From positions 372,001-436,000 of the forward strand of contig NZ_PISM01000022.1 in the NCBI RefSeq assembly GCF_002929225.1: a DNA stretch of 64,000 bases, read 5' to 3'. The first letter of the stretch is position 1. Each line of letters starts with the position of its first letter. This DNA is from Stutzerimonas kunmingensis. GTDB taxonomy: Bacteria > Pseudomonadota > Gammaproteobacteria > Pseudomonadales > Pseudomonadaceae. This document shows positions 54,894 through 64,000 of the stretch, one piece after another. Made by a program: the position numbers and the translations under genes. The notes under the pieces are model-generated. The model did no database searches. It was not told where the DNA came from and saw only the letters and a program-made list of their open reading frames with translations.

Positions 54894-55805
54894 ATGAATC
54901 CACAAGAATTGAAGGCCATCCTCTCTTCCGGCCTGCTGTCGTTCCCGGTCACCGACTTCGACGCGCAGGGCGACTTCCATCGCGCCGGCTATATCAAGCG
55001 TCTGGAATGGCTCGGCCCCTACGGTGCCTCGGCGCTGTTCGCTGCCGGTGGCACCGGCGAGTTCTTCTCGCTGGAACCGCGCGAGTACAGCGAAATCATC
55101 AAGACCGCCGTCGATACCTGCGCCGGCACGGTGCCGATCCTTGCCGGTGTCGGTGGCCCGACGCGCCTGGCCATCCAGATGGCGCAGGAAGCCGAGCGTC
55201 TGGGTGCCAAGGGTCTGCTGCTGCTGCCGCACTACCTCACCGAGGCCAGCCAGGAAGGCGTCGCGCTGCATGTCGAGCAGGTCTGCAAGTCGGTGAACAT
55301 CGGCGTGGTGGTCTACAACCGCAACGTCTGCCGCCTGACCGCGACGCATCTGGAGCAGCTGGCCGAGCGCTGCCCGAACCTTATCGGCTACAAGGACGGC
55401 CTGGGCGATATCGAGTTGATGGTGTCGATCCGCCGCCGCCTCGGCGAGCGCTTCAGCTACCTCGGCGGCCTGCCGACCGCGGAAGTCTATGCCGCGGCCT
55501 ACAAGGCGCTGGGCGTGCCGGTGTATTCCTCGGCGGTGTTCAACTTCATTCCGAAGACCGCCATGGACTTCTACCAGGCCATTGCCCGCGAGGATCACGA
55601 AACCGTCGGCAAGCTGATCGACGATTTCTTCCTGCCGTACCTGGACATCCGCAACCGCTGCAAGGGCTACGCGGTCAGCATCGTCAAGGCCGGTGCACGC
55701 ATCTCCGGCTACGACGCCGGCCCGGTTCGCGCGCCGCTGACCGAGCTGAAGCCCGACGAATACGAGCGCCTGGCGGTGCTGATCGAGAAGCAGGGCGCCC
55801 AGTAA
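54894..55805 (+). CDS. kdgD: 5-dehydro-4-deoxyglucarate dehydratase
   Basis: A 303-residue enzyme of the dihydrodipicolinate-synthase superfamily that dehydrates and decarboxylates 5-keto-4-deoxyglucarate to 2-oxoglutarate semialdehyde. The Schiff-base lysine is K167 ([10 protein letters not shown]), with [16 protein letters not shown] and [11 protein letters not shown] supporting the KdgD group. CAGGA is a modest ribosome site 10 bases before ATG. It heads the operon that continues with the semialdehyde dehydrogenase, gudD and garD. Confidence 0.95.
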   Translation: MNPQELKAILSSGLLSFPVTDFDAQGDFHRAGYIKRLEWLGPYGASALFAAGGTGEFFSLEPREYSEIIKTAVDTCAGTVPILAGVGGPTRLAIQMAQEAERLGAKGLLLLPHYLTEASQEGVALHVEQVCKSVNIGVVVYNRNVCRLTATHLEQLAERCPNLIGYKDGLGDIELMVSIRRRLGERFSYLGGLPTAEVYAAAYKALGVPVYSSAVFNFIPKTAMDFYQAIAREDHETVGKLIDDFFLPYLDIRNRCKGYAVSIVKAGARISGYDAGPVRAPLTELKPDEYERLAVLIEKQGAQ

Positions 55806-55875
55806 GCCTTTCCGGAATCGCCCCGGCGCCGCGCTGCCGAACTGCCGCGCCGGGCATCATCAGAGGACACTTTGC

Positions 55876-57318
55876 ATGGCTGACGTACAACGCTACGACA
55901 ACTTCATCGACGGCCAGTGGGTCGGCTCGGATCGCTACCAGGCCAACACCAACCCGTCCGACCTCTCTGACGTGATCGGCGAATACGCCCAGGCCGATGC
56001 CGCACAGGTCGAGCAGGCCATCGCCGCCGCCCGCCGCGCATTTCCGGCGTGGGCCACCTTCGGCATCCAGGCGCGCGCCGATGCGCTGGAAAAGGTCGGC
56101 CTGGAAATCCTCGCCCGCCGCGAAGAGCTCGGCACGCTGCTGGCGCGGGAAGAGGGCAAGACCCTGCCGGAAGCCATCGGTGAAGTCGCCCGCGCCGGCA
56201 ATATCTTCAAGTACTTCGCTGGCGAATGCCTACGCCAGGCCGGCGAGACGCTGCAGTCGGTGCGCCCCGGTGTCGGCGTGGAAGTGACCCGCGAACCGCT
56301 CGGCGTGATCGGCCTGATCACCCCGTGGAACTTCCCGATTGCCATCCCTGCCTGGAAGATCGCTCCGGCGCTGGCCTTCGGCAATTGCGTGGTGATCAAG
56401 CCGGCCGACCTGGTTCCCGGCTGCGCCTGGGCCATCGCCGAGATCATCTCCCGTGCGGGCTTCCCGGCTGGCGTGTTCAATCTGGTGATGGGCCGCGGTC
56501 GTGAAGTCGGCGAGGCCATCGTCAATGCCAAGGATGTCGATGCGGTGAGCTTTACCGGCTCGGTGGGTGTCGGTCGCGGTATCGCCCAGACCTGCGTGGC
56601 GCGTGGCGCCAAGGTGCAGCTGGAGATGGGCGGCAAGAACCCGCAGATCGTGCTGGACGATGCCGACCTCAACGTTGCCGTCGAGCTGTGCACCCAGAGC
56701 GCGTTTTATTCGACCGGCCAGCGCTGCACGGCGTCTAGCCGCATCATCGTCACCGAAGGCATCTACGACCGCTTCGTCGAGGCGATGGTCGAGCGCATCA
56801 AGAAGATCAAGGTTGGTTCGGCACTCGAGCAGGGCGTGGATGTCGGCCCGGTCGTGTCCGAAGCGCAGCTGGAGCAGGACCTGCGCTACATCGAGATCGG
56901 CAAGCAGGAAGGCGCACGCCTGGCCTGCGGCGGCGAGCGGGTGAAGTGTGGCACCGAGGGCTACTTCCTGGCGCCGACGCTGTTCGTCGACAGCGACCCG
57001 GGCATGCGCATCAGCCGCGAGGAGATCTTCGGCCCGGTGGCCAACGTGGTAAAGGTCAAGGACTACGACGAGGCGCTGGCGATGGCCAACGACACCGAGT
57101 TCGGCCTGTCCGCCGGCATCTGCACCACCTCGCTGAAGTACGCCAATCACTTCAAGCGCCACGCCCAGGCCGGCATGGTGATGATCAACCTGCCCACCGC
57201 CGGGGTGGATTACCACGTGCCGTTCGGCGGCCGCAAAGGCTCGTCCTATGGCCCGCGCGAGCAGGGTCGTTACGCCCAGGAGTTCTACACCACGGTGAAG
57301 ACTACCTACATCGGCTGA
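55876..57318 (+). CDS. 2-oxoglutarate semialdehyde dehydrogenase
   Basis: A 480-residue NAD(P)-dependent aldehyde dehydrogenase: PWNFPIAIPAWKIAPALAFG cofactor segment, SFTGSVGVGRGI, general base E250 (LEMGGKNPQIV) and catalytic C284 (STGQRCTASSR). It would oxidise the KdgD product to 2-oxoglutarate, completing the pathway into the TCA cycle. It sits 70 bases after kdgD. The class is certain; the substrate rests on context. Confidence 0.93.
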   Translation: MADVQRYDNFIDGQWVGSDRYQANTNPSDLSDVIGEYAQADAAQVEQAIAAARRAFPAWATFGIQARADALEKVGLEILARREELGTLLAREEGKTLPEAIGEVARAGNIFKYFAGECLRQAGETLQSVRPGVGVEVTREPLGVIGLITPWNFPIAIPAWKIAPALAFGNCVVIKPADLVPGCAWAIAEIISRAGFPAGVFNLVMGRGREVGEAIVNAKDVDAVSFTGSVGVGRGIAQTCVARGAKVQLEMGGKNPQIVLDDADLNVAVELCTQSAFYSTGQRCTASSRIIVTEGIYDRFVEAMVERIKKIKVGSALEQGVDVGPVVSEAQLEQDLRYIEIGKQEGARLACGGERVKCGTEGYFLAPTLFVDSDPGMRISREEIFGPVANVVKVKDYDEALAMANDTEFGLSAGICTTSLKYANHFKRHAQAGMVMINLPTAGVDYHVPFGGRKGSSYGPREQGRYAQEFYTTVKTTYIG

Positions 57319-57360
57319 GGTGAAAGCCGGTCGAAAGGCCGCGCTGCGAAACTGTGTAAC

Positions 57361-57378
57361 GGCGCCCGCGCGGGCGCC
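57361..57378. repeat. 18-bp GC palindrome between dehydrogenase and gudD
   Basis: GGCGCCCGC followed directly by its reverse complement, 42 bases after the dehydrogenase stop. There is no T run. It could stabilise or process the mRNA between the two genes. Confidence 0.4.
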
Positions 57379-57410
57379 GCATCCCCGACAAGAACAACAG
57401 AGGGACACCC

Positions 57411-58751
57411 ATGACCATTGCCGCAACGGGCACACCCCGCATTACCGAACTCACCGTCGTGCCCGTCGCCGGGCAGGACAGCATGCTGATGAACCTGAGC
57501 GGCGCTCACGGGCCCTGGTTCACCCGCAACATCCTCATCCTCAAGGACAGCGCCGGGCATGTCGGCGTCGGCGAAGTGCCGGGCGGCGAAGCCATCCGCC
57601 AGACGCTGGAAGACGCCCGCGGCATGATGGTCGGCGAGCCCATCGGCCAATACAACGCCCTGCTCAACCGTGCGCGCCGCGCTTTCGCCGACCGCGATTC
57701 CGGCGGCCGCGGCCTGCAGACCTTCGACCTGCGCATCGCCATTCACGCCGTCACCGCACTGGAGTCGGCGCTGCTCGACCTGCTCGGCCAGCACCTTGAG
57801 GTGCCCGTCGCTGCACTGCTCGGCGACGGCCAGCAGCGCGATGAAGTGGAAATGCTCGGCTACCTGTTCTTCATCGGTGATCGCAACAAGACCGACCTCG
57901 GCTACCGCGACGAATCCGGCGCCGATGACGCCTGGTTCCGCCTGCGCAACGAGGAGGCGATGACCCCGCAGAGCATCGTCCGCCAGGCCGAGGCGGCCTA
58001 CGAGCGCTACGGCTTCAAGGACTTCAAGCTCAAGGGCGGCGTGCTGCGCGGCGAAGAAGAAGTCGAGGCGATCCGCGCCCTGGCCGCGCGCTTCCCCGAC
58101 GCCAGCGTGACGCTGGACCCCAACGGCGCCTGGTCGCTGGACGAAGCCATCGGCCTGTGTCGCGACCTGCACGGCGTGCTGGCCTATGCCGAAGACCCCT
58201 GTGGTGCCGAGAACGGCTATTCCGGTCGCGAAGTGATGGCCGAGTTCCGCCGCGCCACCGGCCTGCCGACTGCGACCAACATGATCGCCACCGACTGGCG
58301 GCAGATGAGTCACACCGTGCAGCTCAACTCGGTGGACATTCCGCTGGCCGACCCGCATTTCTGGACCATGGCCGGCTCCGTGCGCGTGGCGCAGATGTGC
58401 GCCGACTTCGGTCTGACCTGGGGCTCGCATTCGAACAACCACTTCGATATCTCCCTGGCGATGTTCACCCACGTCGCCGCCGCCGCACCGGGCCGCGTCA
58501 CCGCCATCGACACCCACTGGATCTGGCAGGACGGCCAGCACCTGACCCTCAAGCCGCTGAAGGTCGTTGGCGGCAAGGTCGCGGTGCCACAGAAGCCGGG
58601 GCTGGGTGTCGAACTCGACTGGGATGCCTTGCGCAAGGCGCATGCGCTGTACAAGGAAAAAGGCCTCGGCGCCCGCGACGACGCCATCGCCATGCAGTAC
58701 CTGATCCCCGACTGGACCTTCAACAACAAGAAGCCGTGCATGGTGCGCTGA
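57411..58751 (+). CDS. gudD: glucarate dehydratase
   Basis: A 446-residue enolase-superfamily enzyme converting D-glucarate (and L-idarate) to 5-keto-4-deoxyglucarate. It follows the classical GudD pattern throughout: [48 protein letters not shown], the KxK base in [42 protein letters not shown], the catalytic His in [14 protein letters not shown] and the end [19 protein letters not shown] precedes the ATG. It is third in the kdgD operon. Confidence 0.95.
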   Translation: MTIAATGTPRITELTVVPVAGQDSMLMNLSGAHGPWFTRNILILKDSAGHVGVGEVPGGEAIRQTLEDARGMMVGEPIGQYNALLNRARRAFADRDSGGRGLQTFDLRIAIHAVTALESALLDLLGQHLEVPVAALLGDGQQRDEVEMLGYLFFIGDRNKTDLGYRDESGADDAWFRLRNEEAMTPQSIVRQAEAAYERYGFKDFKLKGGVLRGEEEVEAIRALAARFPDASVTLDPNGAWSLDEAIGLCRDLHGVLAYAEDPCGAENGYSGREVMAEFRRATGLPTATNMIATDWRQMSHTVQLNSVDIPLADPHFWTMAGSVRVAQMCADFGLTWGSHSNNHFDISLAMFTHVAAAAPGRVTAIDTHWIWQDGQHLTLKPLKVVGGKVAVPQKPGLGVELDWDALRKAHALYKEKGLGARDDAIAMQYLIPDWTFNNKKPCMVR

Positions 58752-58774
58752 GGCACGCTTGCCGGGCCGGCTCC

Positions 58775-58798
58775 GGTGGACGGCTTCGGCCGTCCATC
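58775..58798. repeat. REP-like hairpin between gudD and garD
   Basis: GGTGGACGGC-TTCG-GCCGTCCATCC with an exact 8-bp core stem and a stable TTCG loop, followed by TACG. Its reverse complement starts GTAGGATGG, like the palindrome near 4785, so the two may belong to one dispersed family. Confidence 0.5.
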
Positions 58799-58875
58799 CT
58801 ACGAGGCGAGCCACGTGTATGGCACCCCCGGCGATCACCGAACAGAACAACAACCGGACCCTAACCGGAGCAGAC

Positions 58876-60441
58876 ATGAGCGAAACCGTGCAACTGATTC
58901 CCCACCAGGATTCCCCGCGCTGCATCCGCCTGCACGAGGCGGACAACGTCGCCGTGGTGGTCAATGACGGCGGCGTGCCGGTCGGCGCCCGATTCGAGGG
59001 CGGGCTGGTCACGGTCGAGGCCGTTCCGCAGAGCCACAAGGTCGCGCTCGTGGACATCGCTGAAGGTGAGCCGGTGCGCCGCTACGGGCAGATCATCGGC
59101 TATGCGCTCGAACCCCTGCGCCGTGGCGGCTGGGTCAAGGAAACCCAGTTGCGGATGCCCAGCGCGCCGCCGCTGGAAAGCCTGCCGCGTGCCACCGCCG
59201 TGCCGGCTGCGCTCGAGCCGCTCCAGGGCTACACCTTCGAGGGCTACCGCAATGCCGACGGCACCGTCGGCACGCGCAACATCCTCGGCATCAGCACCAC
59301 GGTGCAGTGCGTCACCGGCGTGCTGGAACACGCGGTCAAGCGCATCCGCGACGAGCTGTTGCCGAAATACCCGAACGTCGACGACGTGGTCGCGCTGACC
59401 CACAGCTACGGCTGCGGTGTGGCGATCAACGCCCGCGACGCCTACATCCCCATCCGCACCGTGCGCAACCTGGCGCGCAACCCGAACCTCGGCGGCGAAG
59501 CGCTGGTCATCAGCCTCGGCTGCGAGAAGCTGCAGGCCGAACAGGTGATGCACGAGGACGATCCCTCGGTGGACCTGCGCGACCCCTGGCTGTACCGCCT
59601 GCAGGAGTCGAACAGCGGTTTCGGCGAGATGATCGAGCAGATCATGGCGCTGGCCGATACCCGGCTGAAAAAGCTCGACCAGCGCCGCCGTGAAACGGTA
59701 CCGGCCAGTGAGCTGATCCTCGGCATGCAATGCGGCGGCAGCGACGCCTTCTCCGGCATCACCGCCAACCCGGCGCTGGGCTATGCGGCGGACCTGCTGG
59801 TGCGCGCCGGTGCCACGGTGATGTTCTCGGAGAACACCGAGGTGCGCGATGCGGTGTATATGCTCACCGCCCGCGCCGAAACGCCGGAAGTGGCCGATGC
59901 GCTGATCGCCGAGATGGACTGGTACGACCGCTACCTGGAGCGCGGCGCCGCCGACCGCAGCGCCAACACCACGCCGGGCAACAAGAAGGGCGGGCTGTCG
60001 AACATCGTCGAGAAGTCCCTGGGCTCCATCGTCAAATCCGGCAGCGGCGCCATCAACGGCGTGGTCGGGCCGGGTGAGCGGGTTGCGCGCAAAGGACTGA
60101 TCTTCTGCGCCACCCCGGCCTCCGACTTCGTCTGCGGCACGCTGCAGCTGGCGGCCGGGATGAACCTGCACGTGTTCACCACCGGCCGCGGCACGCCGTA
60201 CGGCCTGGCCATGGCGCCGGTGGTCAAGGTTGCGACGCGCACCGAGCTGGCCGAGCGCTGGCCAGACCTGATCGACATCGACGCCGGGCGCATCGCCAGT
60301 GGCCGCGCGAGCATCGAGGAACTCGGCTGGGAACTGTTCCACTATTACCTGGACGTCGCCAGCGGCCGCAAGCAGACCTGGGCCGAGCGCTATCGCTTGC
60401 ACAATGACATCGTGCTGTTCAACCCGGCGCCCATCACCTGA
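58876..60441 (+). CDS. garD: galactarate dehydratase
   Basis: A 521-residue enzyme of the altronate/galactarate dehydratase family (UxaA/GarD), metal dependent and unrelated to the enolase-type dehydratases. An N-terminal SAF-like domain (residues ~1-90) is joined to a large catalytic part with [56 protein letters not shown] and [26 protein letters not shown] precedes the start. It dehydrates galactarate to 5-keto-4-deoxyglucarate and is last in the kdgD operon. Confidence 0.94.
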   Translation: MSETVQLIPHQDSPRCIRLHEADNVAVVVNDGGVPVGARFEGGLVTVEAVPQSHKVALVDIAEGEPVRRYGQIIGYALEPLRRGGWVKETQLRMPSAPPLESLPRATAVPAALEPLQGYTFEGYRNADGTVGTRNILGISTTVQCVTGVLEHAVKRIRDELLPKYPNVDDVVALTHSYGCGVAINARDAYIPIRTVRNLARNPNLGGEALVISLGCEKLQAEQVMHEDDPSVDLRDPWLYRLQESNSGFGEMIEQIMALADTRLKKLDQRRRETVPASELILGMQCGGSDAFSGITANPALGYAADLLVRAGATVMFSENTEVRDAVYMLTARAETPEVADALIAEMDWYDRYLERGAADRSANTTPGNKKGGLSNIVEKSLGSIVKSGSGAINGVVGPGERVARKGLIFCATPASDFVCGTLQLAAGMNLHVFTTGRGTPYGLAMAPVVKVATRTELAERWPDLIDIDAGRIASGRASIEELGWELFHYYLDVASGRKQTWAERYRLHNDIVLFNPAPIT

Positions 60442-60526
60442 GCTGGAGCGTTCCCGCTGCGTCGATCTCGCAGCGAGTGCTACTGCCCTGCAATCGTAGG
60501 AGATTGGCAACTTCTATCTTCTAAAT

Positions 60527-60545
60527 GGGAACATTTATCAATATC
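60527..60545. promoter_or_regulatory. Fur-box-like site before the siderophore receptor gene
   Basis: The minus strand reads GATATTGATAAATGTTCCC, matching the 19-bp Fur consensus at 13 positions, including GATAxTGATAA. It lies 35-53 bases before the receptor ATG, as expected for iron repression. Confidence 0.7.
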
Positions 60546-60579
60546 ATGCGCGTTCTCATCAAACAACAAGGTAGCACTC

Positions 60580-62703
60580 ATGAGTCGCGTTGTCGCTTCG
60601 CCCCCGTTTTCGTTGCGCCCGCTGGTGTTGGGCCTGCCGGTGCTGGTCGCCTGCTTTGCTGTCGACGCTGAGGAAGCGGTCGAGCTGGAGGCACAACAGA
60701 TCATTGCGCCACGTGCAGTCGAGCAGGGCAATGGCCCGGTCGAAGGGTACGTCGCCAAGCGCAGCATTGGCGCCACCAAGACCGACACACCGATCATCGA
60801 AACGCCGCAGTCGATCAGCGTGATCACCGCCGACCGCATCCGCGACCAGGGCTCGCTGACCATCCAGGACTCGCTGCGCTACGTCGCCGGCATGCGTGGC
60901 GAGGCTTATGGCCTGGACAGTCGCGGCGACTTCGCGCTGATCCGCGGCGTTGCCCCGACCATCTTCCTCGATGGCCTGCAGCAGAGCGTTGGCTACTACA
61001 ACAACACGCGCACCGACCCCTTCACCCTGGAGCGCGTCGAAGTGATCAAGGGGCCATCGTCCATGCTCTATGGGCAGAGTTCGGTTGGCGGCTTGCTCAA
61101 CTTCGTCAGCAAGCGTCCGCAGGCGGAACAGAAGAGCGAGCTGCAGCTGCAGTACGGCAGCTTCGACCGCAAGCAGATCGCCTTCGACAGCACCGGTCCG
61201 CTGGATGAAGACGGCACGTTGCTCTATCGCGTGGTGGCGATCCAGCGTGACAGCCAGACCCAGGTTGATCACACCAAGGACAACCGTCTGGTGTTCATGC
61301 CGTCATTGACCTGGCGCCCGAACGAGCAGTTCGAATGGACGCTGATGGCCAACGTGCAGAAAGACGATAGCGGCACAACCAGCTCCTTCCTGCCGCACCG
61401 CGGCACGGTGCTCGGTGCGCCCTACGGCGAGATTGGCAGCGAGCGCTTCGTCAGCGAACCCGGCTTCGACGAATATGACACCGAGCAGAAAGCACTGACC
61501 TCGCAGATGGCCTGGCGTGTCGACGACACCTGGACGCTGCGGCAGAACCTGCGCTGGCAGAAGAGCAAGGTCAGCTACCAGACCATGTATGGCTGGCCGC
61601 CGGTGCTCGGTGCCGACGACCGCACGGTCAATCGTGTCTGGTCCATTTCCAAGCCGGAGGTGACCATCTGGAGCGCCGACCATCAGGCCGAATCGCGCTT
61701 CGATACCGGCCCGCTGCAGCACACCGCGCTGGTCGGTATCGACTACCGGCACGCCGTCACCGATAGCAAGACCGCCCGCGGAACCGCCACCCCGCTGGAT
61801 CTCTACGATCCGGTGTACGGCACCTTCGATCCATCCGGCATTACGCTTTCCGATGTCCCGCAGCAGCGCGTTGCGCAGCAGGGCCTCTATGTTCAGGACC
61901 AGATCCGTCTCGACAAGTGGCTGGCAACTCTGGGCCTGCGCAAGGACTGGGCTGACACCCGCGTCGAGCAGGGCACCCGGCAGAAGGACGATGCTGTGAC
62001 CGGCCGGGTGGGCCTGACCTATCTGTTCGACAATGGGGTGGCGCCCTACATCAGCTACAGCGAGTCCTTCACGCCAATTATCGGGCTGGACAACTTCACT
62101 CAGCAGTCCTACAAGCCGCTCGAGGGCGAGCAGTGGGAGCTCGGTGTGAAGTACCAGCCGGCAGGCAGCAACACGCTGCTCACGGCCGCGGTGTTCGATC
62201 TGCGCGAGAAGAATCGCCAGATGCCGAACCCGGCGAACCCGCTCAGCACCATTCAGGCAGGCGAAGCGCGGGTCAAGGGACTGGAGCTGGAAGGGCTGGT
62301 GGAGATGAACTCGAACTGGGATCTGATCAGCACCTACACCTACCTCGACAGCGAAGTGGTCAAGGGACCGGTCGCCCAGCAGGGCAAGCGCATCGCCAGT
62401 GTGCCCGAAAACATGGCCTCGCTATGGTCGCAGCACCGCTTCAGCATCGCCGGCATCCCCGGCTTCAGCGCCGGCGCTGGCGTGCGTTACGTCGGTGCCA
62501 GCTGGGATGGCACCGACAGCCTGAAGACGCCGTCGACGACGCTGTTCGACGCCATGCTCGGCTACGCCTACCAGGACTGGGCGTTCACCCTCAACGCCAC
62601 CAACCTGGAAGACGAGACCTACTACACCACCTGCCTGTCGCGTGGCGACTGCTTCACCGGCAACCGCCGCACCGTGGTGGCGACCGCGAGCTACAGCTTT
62701 TGA
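60580..62703 (+). CDS. TonB-dependent siderophore receptor
   Basis: A 707-residue outer-membrane receptor of the ferrichrome/FhuE-type group. A signal-like start (about 1-30) is followed by a TonB-box-like region and a plug domain (ETPQSISVITADRIRDQGSL, RVEVIKGPSSMLYGQSSVGG, LLNFVSKRP). A 22-strand barrel ends in the terminal Phe of VVATASYSF. AAGGTAG precedes the ATG. The upstream Fur box and the two membrane genes after it form a familiar iron-uptake arrangement. The siderophore is not predictable. Confidence 0.93.
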   Translation: MSRVVASPPFSLRPLVLGLPVLVACFAVDAEEAVELEAQQIIAPRAVEQGNGPVEGYVAKRSIGATKTDTPIIETPQSISVITADRIRDQGSLTIQDSLRYVAGMRGEAYGLDSRGDFALIRGVAPTIFLDGLQQSVGYYNNTRTDPFTLERVEVIKGPSSMLYGQSSVGGLLNFVSKRPQAEQKSELQLQYGSFDRKQIAFDSTGPLDEDGTLLYRVVAIQRDSQTQVDHTKDNRLVFMPSLTWRPNEQFEWTLMANVQKDDSGTTSSFLPHRGTVLGAPYGEIGSERFVSEPGFDEYDTEQKALTSQMAWRVDDTWTLRQNLRWQKSKVSYQTMYGWPPVLGADDRTVNRVWSISKPEVTIWSADHQAESRFDTGPLQHTALVGIDYRHAVTDSKTARGTATPLDLYDPVYGTFDPSGITLSDVPQQRVAQQGLYVQDQIRLDKWLATLGLRKDWADTRVEQGTRQKDDAVTGRVGLTYLFDNGVAPYISYSESFTPIIGLDNFTQQSYKPLEGEQWELGVKYQPAGSNTLLTAAVFDLREKNRQMPNPANPLSTIQAGEARVKGLELEGLVEMNSNWDLISTYTYLDSEVVKGPVAQQGKRIASVPENMASLWSQHRFSIAGIPGFSAGAGVRYVGASWDGTDSLKTPSTTLFDAMLGYAYQDWAFTLNATNLEDETYYTTCLSRGDCFTGNRRTVVATASYSF

Positions 62704-62752
62704 ACGTCTCTGAGCCACGCGCCGCTTGCCGGCCTGCAAGGGAGGATTCGAG

Positions 62753-63049
62753 GTGAGTCGCAACGCATCCATCAACCGCTGGAACATCGCGTCGCGCGTG
62801 CTTGCGGCGCTGGTCGGCGGCTATGCGGTCGCCTACGCGGTGACCGCCTTTCTGGCGGTCTACCTGCCGCTGGCACGGCCTGATCGCGTGGTGTTTTCCA
62901 GCCTCGCCAGCTTTGCCGTGTGGACGGCGGTGGTGATCTACGTGTTCGCCGCCCGCAGTGCCACGCGGGTATGGCTGTTGATCGTCGGTGTGACCGCGGG
63001 GCTGTGTCTGGCCGCGTTCTTTTCCGGCGACTGGAGGGTTCGTCCATGA
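62753..63049 (+). CDS. small membrane protein, iron-uptake associated (DUF3649-like)
   Basis: A 98-residue protein with three hydrophobic segments (about 13-38, 45-66 and 70-92) and little outside the membrane. GTG 62753 is chosen because GGAGG lies seven bases upstream. Its stop overlaps the next start in ATGA (63046-63049). Position between a siderophore receptor and a PepSY membrane protein matches small DUF3649-type proteins of such clusters; the family name is from context and pattern. Confidence 0.75.
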   Translation: MSRNASINRWNIASRVLAALVGGYAVAYAVTAFLAVYLPLARPDRVVFSSLASFAVWTAVVIYVFAARSATRVWLLIVGVTAGLCLAAFFSGDWRVRP

Positions 63050-64000
63050 AACTGCGCCAAAGCATGGCCGGTTTGCACACCTGGGGTGGCCTGCTGCCGA
63101 GCTGGCTGCTGTTCGTGATCATCTTTGCCGGCACCGTCGCCTGCTTCGACAAGGAACTCACCCGCTGGATGCGCCCGGCGCTGCATGACGGCGTGGTATC
63201 CAGCCTCGGTGCGGACGATGTGCGTGGCTGGTTGCAGCAGAACGTCAGCGAGGAGTTGCATGCCTTCTGGATGCACGGCCCGACCGAGCGCGAGCCTTAC
63301 TGGCGACTCGGTTGGGAAGTAGACGCCACCAAGACGATCCACAACATCGCCTTCGACCCGCGCAGTGCGCAGGCCGAGCCGATGCCGGAAACGCTGGGTG
63401 GCGAGTTCTTCTTCAAGCTGCACTACAACCTGCACGCCGGCGACATCGGCATGTATATCGTCGGCCTGGCCGGCATGTTCATGCTCGTCGCGCTGGTGTC
63501 GGGGGTGATCATTCACCGGCGCATCTTCAAGGACTTCTTCACCCTGCGGCCCAAGGCCAATGGCCAGCGAGCCTGGCTCGATGCGCACAATCTGTTCGGC
63601 GTGGTCGGTTTTCCGTTCCACCTGGTGCTGGCCTACACCGGCGTGGCGATCTTCGTCGCGTCCTACATGCCGGCCGCCGCGCAGGTGAGCTATTCCGGCA
63701 ACGTCATGCAGTACTTTGGCGAGGTGATGGGCAGCTTCGAGCGCGAAGAGGTGGGCCAGCCGCCGCCGGCTCCGGTGTCCCTCGATGCGCTGATCGCCGA
63801 ATCGCAGCGGCAGTGGGGCGGAGGCGAGGCAGGCTGGGTCAGCGTGCATCATCCCGATGATGCCTCGGCAGTGGTGGATGTCCGTCGCCGGGATCGTTCG
63901 CGGATTGGCTCGCCGCAGGACACCCTGAGTTATGACGCCGGCACTGGCGAGCTGCTCAACCGCCAGGACGCTTCGACTGGCTACAAGGCTTATCTTTGGC
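63046..64000 (+). CDS. PepSY-associated membrane protein, 3'-truncated by the window end
   Basis: The first 318 codons are visible and the frame is open at the end. A membrane helix at about 15-36 (LPSWLLFVIIFAGTVACFDK) is followed by a periplasmic PepSY-like domain, LHYNLHAGDIGMYIVGLAGM leading into a second helix, then HRRIFKDFFTLRP and WLDAHNLFGVVGFPFHLVLA with conserved histidines typical of the PepSY_TM family. Members accompany siderophore receptors and are thought to reduce ferric siderophores or help transport. It is translationally coupled to the small membrane protein before it. Confidence 0.87.
   Translation, partial: MKLRQSMAGLHTWGGLLPSWLLFVIIFAGTVACFDKELTRWMRPALHDGVVSSLGADDVRGWLQQNVSEELHAFWMHGPTEREPYWRLGWEVDATKTIHNIAFDPRSAQAEPMPETLGGEFFFKLHYNLHAGDIGMYIVGLAGMFMLVALVSGVIIHRRIFKDFFTLRPKANGQRAWLDAHNLFGVVGFPFHLVLAYTGVAIFVASYMPAAAQVSYSGNVMQYFGEVMGSFEREEVGQPPPAPVSLDALIAESQRQWGGGEAGWVSVHHPDDASAVVDVRRRDRSRIGSPQDTLSYDAGTGELLNRQDASTGYKAYLW

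Noticed and set aside
54445..54894. 149-codon plus-strand frame between gudX and kdgD
   Set aside because: It crosses two operators and the kdgD promoter and has no protein-like pattern.
1..64000. tRNA, rRNA and CRISPR arrays
   Set aside because: No cloverleaf-like genes, rRNA blocks or regularly spaced repeats were recognised by eye; a covariance-model scan would be decisive.

Overview
The window looks like a chromosomal segment of a Pseudomonas-group gammaproteobacterium, most likely the stutzeri group (Stutzerimonas). The reasons are high G+C, the tkt-epd-pgk-fba gene order, a DUF3509-type small protein, a VC_2705-type symporter cluster, glcB, and stutzeri-like palindromic repeats. The species is an inference; no rRNA, tRNA or CRISPR array is visible.

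Layout. 1-2.6 kb: an Fe(II)/2-oxoglutarate amino-acid-oxygenase-like gene coupled to a LysE exporter, with a divergent LysR regulator. 2.7-9.1 kb: tkt, epd, pgk, two small lipoproteins (one MliC-like) and fba. 9.1-16.5 kb: small accessory genes, a globin-coupled diguanylate cyclase whose former EAL part has lost its start by an internal deletion, lipoproteins, a flavoprotein and a doubly frameshifted solute-binding-protein pseudogene. 16.7-33.8 kb: yccS, dbpA, a retropepsin-like protein, a DUF4212/SSS symporter operon followed by a DnaQ-like exonuclease and a cNMP/CBS/DUF294 protein, a phosphate-binding-like protein beside a frameshifted porin, a chemoreceptor, glcB and an ACT protein. 33.8-37.3 kb: rarD, then an SDR dehydrogenase overlapping a cytoplasmic-type trehalase.

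37.4-60.4 kb is an island for hexuronate and aldarate catabolism by the oxidative route. It holds a FadR-type regulator, a TRAP transporter (dctPQM), a lactonase, uronate dehydrogenase (udh), an L-talarate/galactarate dehydratase with its own LysR, a TctABC transporter, two glucarate dehydratase paralogues, kdgD, 2-oxoglutarate-semialdehyde dehydrogenase and garD. Together these would take galacturonate or glucuronate, or imported glucarate or galactarate, to 2-oxoglutarate. Four near-identical sites fitting AGTYGTAYGAYRAC lie before the regulator, the udh operon, the gudX-tct operon and the kdgD operon. This points to one regulon under the FadR-type protein. The island also holds azlCD, a hipBA toxin-antitoxin module and two small palindromic elements that look like MITEs.

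60.5-64 kb: a Fur-box-preceded TonB-dependent siderophore receptor, a small membrane protein and the start of a PepSY membrane protein, which runs off the window end.
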